From: Jiella mangrovi
GTDB taxonomy: Bacteria > Pseudomonadota > Alphaproteobacteria > Rhizobiales > Rhizobiaceae
Assembly: GCF_017815135.1 (NCBI RefSeq)
Contig: NZ_JAGJCF010000002.1
Coordinates: 248,001-312,000, forward strand
Length of the DNA stretch: 64,000 nucleotides
Direction: 5' to 3'
The notes under the pieces were generated by a model. The model did not search any database. It was not told where the DNA came from and saw only the letters and a program-made list of their open reading frames with translations. A program made the position numbers and the translations under genes. Positions 19,069 to 27,375 of this stretch are shown piece after piece (the stretch's first letter is position 1; each line of letters begins with the position of its first letter).

Positions 19069-19183
19069 CTTTCGCTAAGGGCCCACCTCCTCCCGGGTCC
19101 GAGCGGATAAGACCTGCAGATCCTCCTCCCAAATGCAGGTCAGACAAACGAAACCCGCCGGTCCTCCCCCGGCGGGTTTCGTC
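19069..19183 (+). ncRNA. CcsR/cuckoo-like small RNA, copy 4, with final terminator
   Basis: Most diverged unit. Hairpin 1 is GGGCCC/GGGTCC (19079-19100, one G-T wobble) closing the ten-base loop ACCTCCTCCC. Hairpin 2 is an 8-bp stem GACCTGCA/TGCAGGTC (19111-19118 with 19134-19141) unrelated in sequence to copies 1-3 but with the same loop motif. Hairpin 3 is a perfect 12-bp stem GAAACCCGCCGG/CCGGCGGGTTTC (19150-19180) with loop TCCTCCC, followed by a T-rich stretch; it looks like the transcription terminator of the whole array. Confidence 0.82.
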
Positions 19184-19286
19184 GTTTCGGCACTGCCGCG
19201 AGAAAAACCCGGCGATGCGGCCCGGCGGCGGAGATCTTGCCGCGATGGTGGTTTCGCATCCGCCCGCGATGGCCTAGATATCTCTC

Positions 19287-20708
19287 ATGTCGACAGAACC
19301 CATTCACGTCATCGGCGGCGGGCTCGCCGGATCGGAAGCGGCCTGGCAGATTGCCGAGGCCGGCATTCCCGTCATCCTCCACGAAATGCGTCCGGTGCGC
19401 GGCACCGAGGCCCACAAGACGGACGGTCTCGCCGAACTCGTCTGTTCCAACTCCTTCCGCTCCGACGATGCCACGGCCAACGCCGTCGGCGTCATCCATG
19501 CGGAAATGCGGCTCGCCGGATCGCTGATCATGGCGATGGCCGACCAGCATCAGGTTCCGGCCGGTGGCGCGCTCGCGGTGGATCGCGAGGGGTTTTCACA
19601 GGCGGTCACCCAGGCTCTCGCCGAGCATCCGCTGGTCACGCTCGAGCGCGGCGAGGTCGAGGGCCTGCCGCCGGAGGACTGGGGCACCAGCATCGTCGCA
19701 ACCGGCCCGCTCACCGCACCGTCGCTCGCCGAAGCGATCCGCGCGGCGACGGGCGCGGACGCGCTGGCCTTCTTCGATGCCATCGCGCCCATCGTCCATT
19801 TCGACTCGGTCGATCTCGACAAGGCCTGGTTCCAGTCGCGCTACGACAAGGTCGGCCCCGGCGGCACCGGCAAGGACTACATCAACTGTCCCCTCGACAA
19901 GGAAACCTACGAGCGCTTCGTCGCGGCCCTGATCGAGGGCGATCGCGCCGAGTTCAAGTCCTGGGAGGGCACGCCCTATTTCGACGGTTGCCTGCCGATC
20001 GAGGTGATGGCCGAGCGCGGCGCCGAGACGCTCCGCCACGGCCCGATGAAGCCGATGGGCCTCACCAATGCGCATCAGCCCGACATCAAGCCCTATGCCG
20101 TCGTCCAGCTGCGCCAGGACAATGCGCTCGGCACGCTCTACAACATGGTCGGCTTCCAGACGAAGCTGAAATACGGCGCGCAGGCGGAGATCTTCCGGAT
20201 AATTCCGGGCCTCGAAAACGCCGAGTTCGCGCGTCTCGGCGGCCTCCACCGCAACACCTATCTCAACTCCCCGGTCCTGCTCGACGGATCGCTTCGTCTC
20301 AAGGCCCGTCCGAATGTGCGCTTCGCCGGCCAGATCACCGGCTGCGAGGGCTATGTCGAATCGGCCGCGGTCGGGCTGATGGCAGGTCGCTTCACGGCCG
20401 CCGAGCGTCGCGGCGAGACGATCCTGCCCCCTCCCCAGACCACCGCCATGGGCGCGCTCATCGCGCACATCACCGGCGGTCACCTCGCCCATCAGGAGGA
20501 TGGCGGCAAGCGGTCCTTCCAGCCGATGAACGTCAATTTCGGCCTGTTCGCGCCGCTGGAGCCCGGCGCGATCGTCAAGCCGGAGGGTCAGAAGCGGTTT
20601 CGCGGCAAGGAAAAGGCGATCGCCAAGAAGAATGCGCTTTCCCGGCGCGCGCTCTCAGATTTTGCCGCCTGGCTCGCAGGATCAAGCCTTCGCGAGGCGG
20701 CCGAGTAG
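19287..20708 (+). CDS. trmFO: Methylenetetrahydrofolate--tRNA-(uracil-5-)-methyltransferase TrmFO
   Basis: A 473-residue FAD- and folate-dependent enzyme that makes 5-methyluridine at position 54 of tRNA, using methylene-THF as carbon donor. The N-terminal dinucleotide-binding motif [12 protein letters not shown] (10-21) is followed by [14 protein letters not shown] and the Cys-containing [12 protein letters not shown] (Cys53). A second conserved Cys is in [10 protein letters not shown]. The C-terminal [15 protein letters not shown] is the folate/tRNA end of the family. Length equals typical Gid/TrmFO. The start ATG 19287 lies 104 bases after the small-RNA array terminator. It converges with the DUF4153 gene (49-base gap). 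Confidence 0.97.
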   Translation: MSTEPIHVIGGGLAGSEAAWQIAEAGIPVILHEMRPVRGTEAHKTDGLAELVCSNSFRSDDATANAVGVIHAEMRLAGSLIMAMADQHQVPAGGALAVDREGFSQAVTQALAEHPLVTLERGEVEGLPPEDWGTSIVATGPLTAPSLAEAIRAATGADALAFFDAIAPIVHFDSVDLDKAWFQSRYDKVGPGGTGKDYINCPLDKETYERFVAALIEGDRAEFKSWEGTPYFDGCLPIEVMAERGAETLRHGPMKPMGLTNAHQPDIKPYAVVQLRQDNALGTLYNMVGFQTKLKYGAQAEIFRIIPGLENAEFARLGGLHRNTYLNSPVLLDGSLRLKARPNVRFAGQITGCEGYVESAAVGLMAGRFTAAERRGETILPPPQTTAMGALIAHITGGHLAHQEDGGKRSFQPMNVNFGLFAPLEPGAIVKPEGQKRFRGKEKAIAKKNALSRRALSDFAAWLAGSSLREAAE

Positions 20709-20757
20709 GCTCGGCCCGCCTTCGCGGCCATCAGCGCGGCGCGCCGATGCACCTTTC

Positions 20758-22599
20758 TCAGCGCCAGTCGGCGGCCTTGTAAAAAGCGTCGAACTGGAGA
20801 AGCGTGACGCGGCCGTCCTCTTCCTCGACGAGGCGCTGAACGGCCAGGCGCAGGGTGCGGCCACTGCTGGCCTTCAGATCCAGAACCGGCTTGGCTGAAT
20901 CGACGCGAGCAGCCGAGAACAGCCCGGCCGGCAGCTTGGCGATGGCATCCGTCAGGGCGAAACTGTCCGAGACGCCGTTCAAGCTTGCGACGAGACGATC
21001 CCCGTCGAGAGAAAAGCTCATGTCGTCCTCTGCGCCTGCCGACGACGAGGCCTCGCCGCCCGGCATTCTTTCACTCTGGCGAATCGTGGTGGCGGACCGG
21101 CCGAGGGCGGCGCGGTCGAAGCCGCCGATGTCGATCGTGCCGGACTTCAGCGCCACGAAACTCCGGCCACGGGCGCGCGATACGCTCGACAGGTCGGCGC
21201 CGAGCCCATCGGTCGCGACCTGCAGCGCCTGCCAGGAAGTCTGGCTGCGAAGCGCCGCCTGGAGCCGTTCGCGAAGGTCCGCGTCGAGATAAGGCCGCAG
21301 ATCGCCGAGCCGATCGGCATCGGAAAGGGCCGAAAGCCTCGAGCGAAGCTGCTGCAGCGAAGCCTTGTCGCTGCCACTGGTGCGAACGACGATCGCTTCG
21401 TCGCCGGGAACCCGAACACCGAACTCCTCGACGATCCGGGCGATCTGACTGGCGCCGACCACGCTCGAAGCGCCCCACGGCCCGAAGGCCGACAGTGCCA
21501 GAAGGACGACGGGGATCGCCGTCATGACCCGGATGTCGCGTGCAAGCCGCGGCACGAGCTGAATGGCGAGGACGAGAACCGTCGCCAGAATCCCGAGGAC
21601 GACGTAGTAGCGCTGAAGCGTGAAGCCCTCTGCCGCGATCCTGAGCCCGATGCCGTAGCTCGCCAGCGCCAGCGGCACGATCAGGATCGGCGCCCAGACC
21701 TTCGCGAACCACCGTGTCAGCCACGCGCCCCCCGCCAGGAACGGCTCGGCGCCAACCCGCAGGGACAGGACGAACAGGGCATAGAAGATGACGATCCGGC
21801 CGATCTCGTTCTTCGGCAGCACGCCCACGATCGCGATCTTCGCCGCGTAAAGGTGAAGAAGGACGGCTGTCGCGAGGGCGAGCGGCGCGGCGACCCAATC
21901 GACCAGGAGCCGCACCCCGCCAACCAGGCGCTCGTCCGCAAGCTCCGGCCCGTCCTCGAAACTGCGCGGCAGCCGGCCCATCGCAAAGAGCGGCCCGACC
22001 AAAGTGAAGGCCGTCGTATAGATATGCTCATAGGCCTCAGACCCGAGGCCGACCTCGAACAGAAACCGGATCAGTTCGAAAATCGCCGAAAGGCCGAGCA
22101 CGAAGAGCAGCACCGACAGAAAGGCGAGCATCACCCCGACCGACGTCCACAGCGTGAACGTCCAGAAGCGCGACGGGCCGCCGCGTGCCACGAAGGGCGC
22201 GAGCGGGATGGCAAGTGTCAACGCGGCGGTCAGTGCCGGCAGATGGTTGTCGGCCCGGCCGCCCCAATAGATCGCGGCACCGGCGACCACCGCGACGCCA
22301 AAAGCGAGCGCCTGCGAGGCGATGCGGGACCAGCCTCTCGCCTCGGCGGCGAGCGTCGCGGCAATCGAGGCCGCCGCGGCTCCGTAAAGCGCACCGAGCA
22401 GCCAGATGAAGGCGCGTTCGGACACGAAAGCGGCATCCGCCACAGCGACATTGCTGACCACCGAGAAGAGCAGAAAGGCGAGCGAGGCCACGGGAAACCG
22501 CAGAAGTGCCGTTTCCGCGCCCTTCGCCGCAGAGCCCGCAAAGCGGCCTGCCCATCGCCGCAGACGCGGCGGTCGGTCCGTTTCGGTTTTGCTCTGCAT
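20758..22599 (-). CDS. DUF4153-type multi-spanning membrane protein, function unknown
   Basis: A 613-residue protein with a basic N-terminus, about ten to eleven hydrophobic segments between residues 35 and 420, and a soluble C-terminal part (about 425-613) with little recognisable structure. The pattern and phrases such as SERAFIWLLGALYG, LRVGAEPFLAGGAWLTRWF and EGFTLQRYYVV match DUF4153 proteins, common in rhizobia next to trmFO and the squalene-synthase-like gene. No enzyme activity is known to me for the family. It has no obvious partner in the same operon; the neighbouring minus-strand gene ends 83 bases upstream, so both may share a transcript. Confidence 0.75.
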   Translation of the reverse strand: MQSKTETDRPPRLRRWAGRFAGSAAKGAETALLRFPVASLAFLLFSVVSNVAVADAAFVSERAFIWLLGALYGAAAASIAATLAAEARGWSRIASQALAFGVAVVAGAAIYWGGRADNHLPALTAALTLAIPLAPFVARGGPSRFWTFTLWTSVGVMLAFLSVLLFVLGLSAIFELIRFLFEVGLGSEAYEHIYTTAFTLVGPLFAMGRLPRSFEDGPELADERLVGGVRLLVDWVAAPLALATAVLLHLYAAKIAIVGVLPKNEIGRIVIFYALFVLSLRVGAEPFLAGGAWLTRWFAKVWAPILIVPLALASYGIGLRIAAEGFTLQRYYVVLGILATVLVLAIQLVPRLARDIRVMTAIPVVLLALSAFGPWGASSVVGASQIARIVEEFGVRVPGDEAIVVRTSGSDKASLQQLRSRLSALSDADRLGDLRPYLDADLRERLQAALRSQTSWQALQVATDGLGADLSSVSRARGRSFVALKSGTIDIGGFDRAALGRSATTIRQSERMPGGEASSSAGAEDDMSFSLDGDRLVASLNGVSDSFALTDAIAKLPAGLFSAARVDSAKPVLDLKASSGRTLRLAVQRLVEEEDGRVTLLQFDAFYKAADWR

Positions 22600-22682
22600 C
22601 CTGCGGTTCGTCGTTGGAGCAAAAGATCAGGCTGGCGAGCCGGTTACGGCGGCCATTGCCCCCTCGCCTTTGGGTCGGCAGC

Positions 22683-23537
22683 TCAGCCGCGCATCCAGCG
22701 CCAGTAACGAAACGCCTTCACTGGCGCGGCAATATCCGGCGGCTCGCGCAGCGCCCCTGTTCCTGAGCGCTCGATGCGGTTCAAATATGGCGAGGCGAGA
22801 AGCGCCGGCAGGAATGCCGCGCGCACCGGTTTTGCGGCCCTGGCGAGATGCCGGCGCGCGTCGGCCGCGTGCTGCCTGCCAAAAGCGGCCATCGCGGCGA
22901 TGGCGCGCCTCGAAGGCTCGGCCTCGCCAGCGATCAGCGCCTCGGGCGAGCATCCGGACGCGGCAAGGATATCGGCGGGCAGATAGACCTGACGGCGGGC
23001 CCGGTGGATCGGCAGGAGCCTGAGAACGCCCGCCACCGTCTGGGCGACGCCGGCATGACCGGCGGCATCGGCGATATGATCTGCATCGTCACGCGAGAGG
23101 ATCGTCGCGGCAAGGACGATCAGCGTCGAGGCGGTTTCTCCGGCATAGGCCTCGAAATCACCGCGCGAAGGCATCGGATCGTCATAAAGATCGAAAATCC
23201 GCGCCTCTAGCATCCGGTCGAAGGCGGCCACAGGCAGGCGGCGGCGGGCAATCACCTCGGTCAGGCGGCTCGCGACGGGGTGCCCCGCCTCGCCACCCCC
23301 GGGCGCGTCTTCCGTTCCGGCCTTGGCCGTGATCACATCCCGCCACCACTGCAGTCGGATCTCGCCCGGCAGAGGCTGGCTGATGTGATCGCGAATCCGC
23401 GCGATCTCGACATTGAAGGCGTATAGGGCGGCGAGATCGGCGCGGACGGATTGCGGCGCAAAGGCAAGCGAAAGCGCGCGGTCGCGGTCGTCGCTCTCGA
23501 CGAGTTCGCGGCAGGGATCGCTCTCGTTGGCGGCCAT
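22683..23537 (-). CDS. Squalene/phytoene synthase-like protein (NDUFAF6-type, probably non-catalytic)
   Basis: A 284-residue all-helical trans-isoprenyl-diphosphate-synthase-fold protein. The ALYAFNVEIARIRD and LRLQWWRD-like segments mark the family. The first Asp-rich motif expected in a catalytic squalene/phytoene synthase (DDxxD) is replaced by ARIRDHIS, and no clear second DxxxD is seen. This points to the NDUFAF6 group, which in mitochondria assists respiratory complex I assembly. The start chosen is ATG 23537, preceded by GAGGAA; a longer reading would add 25 unrelated residues. It follows the Mth938-like gene on the same strand (140-base gap). Function in bacteria is inferred, not shown. 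Confidence 0.78.
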   Translation of the reverse strand: MAANESDPCRELVESDDRDRALSLAFAPQSVRADLAALYAFNVEIARIRDHISQPLPGEIRLQWWRDVITAKAGTEDAPGGGEAGHPVASRLTEVIARRRLPVAAFDRMLEARIFDLYDDPMPSRGDFEAYAGETASTLIVLAATILSRDDADHIADAAGHAGVAQTVAGVLRLLPIHRARRQVYLPADILAASGCSPEALIAGEAEPSRRAIAAMAAFGRQHAADARRHLARAAKPVRAAFLPALLASPYLNRIERSGTGALREPPDIAAPVKAFRYWRWMRG

Positions 23538-23677
23538 TGGGGTTCCTCGCGAGCCTGTTGCTCCATGCTGGGACTGATGACGGCCCTGCCACATCGATGC
23601 GACGGGCGACACCGCGGCTTGCGTTCAAAGAGAGAAGACGGAGCCTCTCTCTTCTTGAAAGCTGCCGCCGACGCGCG

Positions 23678-24061
23678 TCAGTCCACAGCGACGAGCGCGG
23701 CTCCGACGGGACGCCCCTCGGACAGCATGATGTTGAAGGTTCGCACCGCCGCACCAGTCGACATCGGGTCGCAGGAGATGCCCGCCCGCTTCATCCGTTC
23801 GGCAAGGCCGGGTGGCAGGCGCTTGATGTCGGTCCCCGTTCCGAAGAGGAGAAACTTGATCTCCTCCTTGAAGACCAGCTCGAGCCGCTCACCCGAAAAC
23901 GGCTGATCGATCGTCGCCGACCAGCCGTAGATACCCGATGGCAGGCACAGAACCGAGCCGCGATGCGACATGTCGGCAAAGCGGAAACCGCCATTGCCAT
24001 AGGCCTCGATCGGCGCCCGGCCCGGGAAATGCGCCTCGCGGATCTCGATCCCCTTGGGCAT
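23678..24061 (-). CDS. Mth938-like domain protein (NDUFAF3 family)
   Basis: A 127-residue soluble protein. Motifs include YGNGGFRF, GSVLCLPSGIYGW, FKEEIKFLLFGTGTD, and the end MLSEGRPVGAALVAV, which define the Mth938/NDUFAF3 domain. The human member NDUFAF3 is a complex I assembly factor; bacterial function is unknown. The ATG is three bases after the secDF stop, so translation is probably coupled to secDF. The gene downstream is a homologue of another complex I assembly factor (NDUFAF6-type). Confidence 0.88.
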   Translation of the reverse strand: MPKGIEIREAHFPGRAPIEAYGNGGFRFADMSHRGSVLCLPSGIYGWSATIDQPFSGERLELVFKEEIKFLLFGTGTDIKRLPPGLAERMKRAGISCDPMSTGAAVRTFNIMLSEGRPVGAALVAVD

Positions 24062-24064
24062 TCG

Positions 24065-26662
24065 TCAGGCCTGGCCCGGGTTGACGTGGCCGCGCTCGGT
24101 CGGATCCTCCGCCTCGGCCTTCGCCTTGTCATCGGCAGCCTTCGCCGCCTCGGCGGCATCGGTCGGCCTCAGCTTGAAGAAGATCAGGACCGGCGCCGCG
24201 ACGAAAATCGACGAGAAGGTGCCGATGATGACACCGAACAGCATCGACGCCACGAAGGACCGGATCACCTCGCCGCCGAAGACGAACAGCGCCGTCAGGG
24301 CGAGCACCGTCGTCAGCGACGTCATCGTCGTTCTCGACAGCATCTCGTTGTCGGAGAGGTCGAGCAACTGGCCGAGCGGCATCTTCTTGTATTTGCGCAA
24401 GTTCTCGCGCACCCGGTCGTAGATGACGACCGTGTCGTTCAGGGAATAGCCGACGATGGTCAGGATCGCAGCGACGGTCGACAGGCTGACATCGAGCTGT
24501 GTGACGACGAGAAAGCCCAGCGTCAGGACCACGTCGTTGATGGTCGCAATGATCGCCCCGATGGCGAACTGCCACTCGAAACGCAGCCAGACATAGATCA
24601 GGATCGCCACGAGGGAGGCGAGGACGCCGATGATCGCCGCCCAGGCGAGTTCGCCCGAAACGGTCGGCCCGACGACCTCGGTCCGGCGGATGTCGTAATC
24701 GGCCGAAATTGCCTGGCTGGCGGTGTCGACCAGGGCCTGTTGCGAGGCATCGGAGACTTCGCCGGACGAGCCGATACGGATCAGCGCCTCGCGGTCGGTT
24801 CCGAACTCCTGCACCTGCGGATCGGCGATCCCGGCTTCACTGAGGCGCTGGCGGATATCGCCGACATCGGCGCTCCCCTGCTTCGCCTGAACCTCGATCA
24901 GCGTGCCTCCGGTGAAATCGATGCCGAAATTCGGACCGATCGCAAACAGCGACACGATCGAGGCCACGCAGAGCGCCATCGACAGGCCGAAGATCTTCAG
25001 CCGCACCTTCATGAACGGAATGCGCGTCACGTCGGGAACGAGCCGCAGATAGCCCCTTGGCAGTTCACGCGGCCGGCGCCGGCGAACCCATTCGGCGACG
25101 AGCCAGCGCGTCAGGGTGAAGGCGGTGAACACCGTGGTGAGAATGCCGATCGCCAGGGTCACGGCGAAACCCTTCACGGGCCCCGACCCCAGGAAGAACA
25201 GGACGACGGCGGCGATCAGCGTGGTGATGTTGGCGTCGAGGATCGTCGCCAGCGCCTTCTTGAAGCCGCTGTCGATCGCCTGGACGACCGGCCTGCCCTG
25301 TCGCCGCTCGTCCCGGATACGCTCGTAGATGAGAACGTTCGAATCGACCGCCATGCCGATCGTCAGAACGATGCCGGCGATGCCCGGCAGCGTGAGCGTC
25401 GCACCGATCACGGTGAGAATGGCGAAAAGGAGGATCACGTTCACCGCAAGAGCGATATTGGCGATGATGCCGAGAAATCCGTAGGCAGCCAACATGAAGA
25501 CGACGACGGCGATCGCGCCGATGACGCCTGCGATCTCGCCGGCGGCGATGGAATCGGCGCCGAGGCCCGGCCCGACGGTACGCTCCTCGATGATGTCGAG
25601 GGTCGCCGGCAGCGCGCCGGCCCGCAGAAGCACCGCGAGATCGTTGGCGCTCTGGACGGTGAACGAGCCCGAGATCTGCGCCTGGCCGCCAAGAATGGCC
25701 GTGCGGATCACCGGAGCGGACAGAACCTTGTTGTCGAGAACGATCGCGAAGGGCTTGCCGACATTTGCCTGGGTGACCCGGCCGAAGCGCTGGGCGCCCT
25801 GGGAATCGAAGCGGATGTTGACGACCGGCTCGTTGGTCTGCGGGTCGAAACCGGCCTGGGCGTCGGTCAGGTTCTCGCCCGAGACCATGATCTGCTTCTT
25901 GACAAGGATCGGCTGCGGCGGATTGTCGGTGGTGTAGAGAAGCTCCGACCCCGCCGGTGCCCGGGAGCCCCTGGCGACCTGCTCGGCGCTCTCGCTCTGG
26001 TCGACGAGCTGGAAGGTCAGCTTGGCGGTCTGGTTGAGGAGTTCCTTCAATCGCTGCGGATCGCCGAGACCCGGCACCTGCACCATGATCCGGTCGTCGC
26101 CCTGGCGCTGGATCACCGGCTCGGTGGTGCCGAGCTCGTCGACGCGGCGACGCACCACCTCGATGGACTGGGTGACGGCGGCCGACGTGCGGTAGGCGAC
26201 GCCCTGATCGGTGAGCGAGGCGGTGATGACGCCCGGCTCCGGCTCGGCCAGCGCCACCTCGGCCACCGAGCCGCCGGAAAGAAGACCACCCGAAATCGGC
26301 TGGGTCAGCGGCTGAAGCGCCTGCCGCGCGGCGTCGGCCTGCGCCGGATCGCGCAGCCTGACGGTCACCGTTCGCCCGTTTGCCGAAATCGCGGAATAGC
26401 CGATCCGCTCGTTGCGAAGGGATTGCCGCACCTCGTCCTGGATGGCCTGGAGCCGCTCCTGGACGAGCGACGCGCTGTCGACCTGCAGCAGAATGTAGGA
26501 GCCGCCCTGCAGGTCGAGCCCGAGCGTGACGGATTGCTTCGGCCAGAAGTCCGGCAGGCTGTCCGTGACGTTGCGTGGAAGCACGTTCGGCGCGGCATAG
26601 ACGAGCCCGACGAGGACCGTCAGCCAGATCAGAACTGTCTTCCAGCGCGAGAAATAGAGCAT
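24065..26662 (-). CDS. secDF: SecDF, fused protein translocase subunits SecD and SecF
   Basis: An 865-residue RND-superfamily protein that uses the proton gradient to pull proteins through the SecYEG channel on the periplasmic side. The SecD half begins with a transmembrane helix (about 6-25) and LGLDLQGGSYILLQVD, has a large periplasmic domain, and five more helices ending near 500. The SecF half begins around 530 (IPFMKVRLKIFG), with GPNFGIDFTGGTLIEV and five helices (YSLNDTVVIYDRVREN, then VLALTALFVFGGEVI). A single reading frame covers both, as in many rhizobia. The start chosen is MLYFSRWKT (26662), the usual SecD N-terminus; an in-frame upstream extension lacks similarity. It is flanked by yajC and the Mth938-like gene on the same strand. 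Confidence 0.97.
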   Translation of the reverse strand: MLYFSRWKTVLIWLTVLVGLVYAAPNVLPRNVTDSLPDFWPKQSVTLGLDLQGGSYILLQVDSASLVQERLQAIQDEVRQSLRNERIGYSAISANGRTVTVRLRDPAQADAARQALQPLTQPISGGLLSGGSVAEVALAEPEPGVITASLTDQGVAYRTSAAVTQSIEVVRRRVDELGTTEPVIQRQGDDRIMVQVPGLGDPQRLKELLNQTAKLTFQLVDQSESAEQVARGSRAPAGSELLYTTDNPPQPILVKKQIMVSGENLTDAQAGFDPQTNEPVVNIRFDSQGAQRFGRVTQANVGKPFAIVLDNKVLSAPVIRTAILGGQAQISGSFTVQSANDLAVLLRAGALPATLDIIEERTVGPGLGADSIAAGEIAGVIGAIAVVVFMLAAYGFLGIIANIALAVNVILLFAILTVIGATLTLPGIAGIVLTIGMAVDSNVLIYERIRDERRQGRPVVQAIDSGFKKALATILDANITTLIAAVVLFFLGSGPVKGFAVTLAIGILTTVFTAFTLTRWLVAEWVRRRRPRELPRGYLRLVPDVTRIPFMKVRLKIFGLSMALCVASIVSLFAIGPNFGIDFTGGTLIEVQAKQGSADVGDIRQRLSEAGIADPQVQEFGTDREALIRIGSSGEVSDASQQALVDTASQAISADYDIRRTEVVGPTVSGELAWAAIIGVLASLVAILIYVWLRFEWQFAIGAIIATINDVVLTLGFLVVTQLDVSLSTVAAILTIVGYSLNDTVVIYDRVRENLRKYKKMPLGQLLDLSDNEMLSRTTMTSLTTVLALTALFVFGGEVIRSFVASMLFGVIIGTFSSIFVAAPVLIFFKLRPTDAAEAAKAADDKAKAEAEDPTERGHVNPGQA

Positions 26663-26791
26663 GGTGGTCTCGCAAATATCGGACCGAGGGCCCGCCCTGG
26701 TCCGGTTTGAAGCGCGCTTCACCGTCTTGCTGCTTTTTTCGGCAGCTCAGGCGATATTACGGCAGGACCTGCCGTTGGTCCATGAAATTGG

Positions 26792-27133
26792 CTATTTGTT
26801 GTTGGCTGCCGCCGGCTCGCCCTTGACGCGAACATCGGCGACGGTGCCCTGCAGCACCCGAATGCGGACCTGCTCGGAGATCTGCACCTCCAGTTCGCCG
26901 TTTTCCAGAACCTTCGTCACCTTGCCGACGATCCCGCCCCCGGTGACCACCGTGTCGCCGCGCCGGATGTTCTTCAGCATTTCCTCCCGCTTCTTCATCG
27001 TCGTCCGCTGCGGGCGGATGATGAGGAAGTACATGATCGCAAAGACGGCGATGAAGGGAAGAATACTGATCAACAATTCGCTCCCACCGCCGGCAGCACC
27101 ACCGGACTGGGCGAAAGCCTCGGACACGAACAT
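26792..27133 (-). CDS. yajC: Preprotein translocase subunit YajC
   Basis: A 113-residue single-pass membrane protein of the SecDF-YajC complex. It has a hydrophobic helix (about 20-42, ISILPFIAVFAIMYFLIIRPQ) followed by the YajC domain with RRGDTVVTGGGIVGKV and a strand-rich end. The start is placed at ATG 27133 (MFVSEAFAQ); an adjacent ATG three bases upstream and one further upstream are possible, and the ribosome site GAGG favours either of the two close ones. The gap to secDF is 129 bases, consistent with one operon yajC-secDF. Confidence 0.95.
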   Translation of the reverse strand: MFVSEAFAQSGGAAGGGSELLISILPFIAVFAIMYFLIIRPQRTTMKKREEMLKNIRRGDTVVTGGGIVGKVTKVLENGELEVQISEQVRIRVLQGTVADVRVKGEPAAANNK

Positions 27134-27375
27134 CATGAACCTCACTAGCAAAAAGTTTCAGGCGAAAGACAGAAGAAGGACGCCGAAGCGACGTTCGAAG
27201 ACGCCCGAAATCCCGATGGATGCCTGCCCAAGCGTGGCCGCAATATACGAACGAGGCCGTCCAATGCAACAAGCGTCGGCATTTGCAGGCCGCCGATTCC
27301 TTGCCTATTGAGGCGGTGGCCACCCTCCGGCCCTTCGTCCGGCCGGTGGTAAGAGCCCGTTCAAGAGCCCGACCG

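Larger units (their letters stand above)
18667..19183 (+). repeat. Four-copy tandem repeat (unit about 132-136 bp) formed by the small-RNA array
   Basis: Starts of equivalent positions are near 18667, 18801, 18933 and 19069. The linkers between copies 1, 2 and 3 are also conserved (AACAAGGGGA then AAAGTTTCAAGG), which points to recent duplication of whole units. Copy 4 has a different linker. The A/U-rich linkers would suit processing by RNase E. Confidence 0.95.

Noticed and set aside
18667-19183. CRISPR array
   Set aside because: The repeat unit is 132-136 bp with internal hairpins and no short identical repeats separated by unique spacers; no cas genes are present. The structure fits tandem small RNAs.
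23537-26710. Very long plus-strand open frame (over 1000 codons) opposite secDF
   Set aside because: It is antisense to the clearly identified secDF, Mth938-like and synthase-like genes, is rich in Arg/Asp/His as shadow frames in GC-rich genomes are, and has no family motif.
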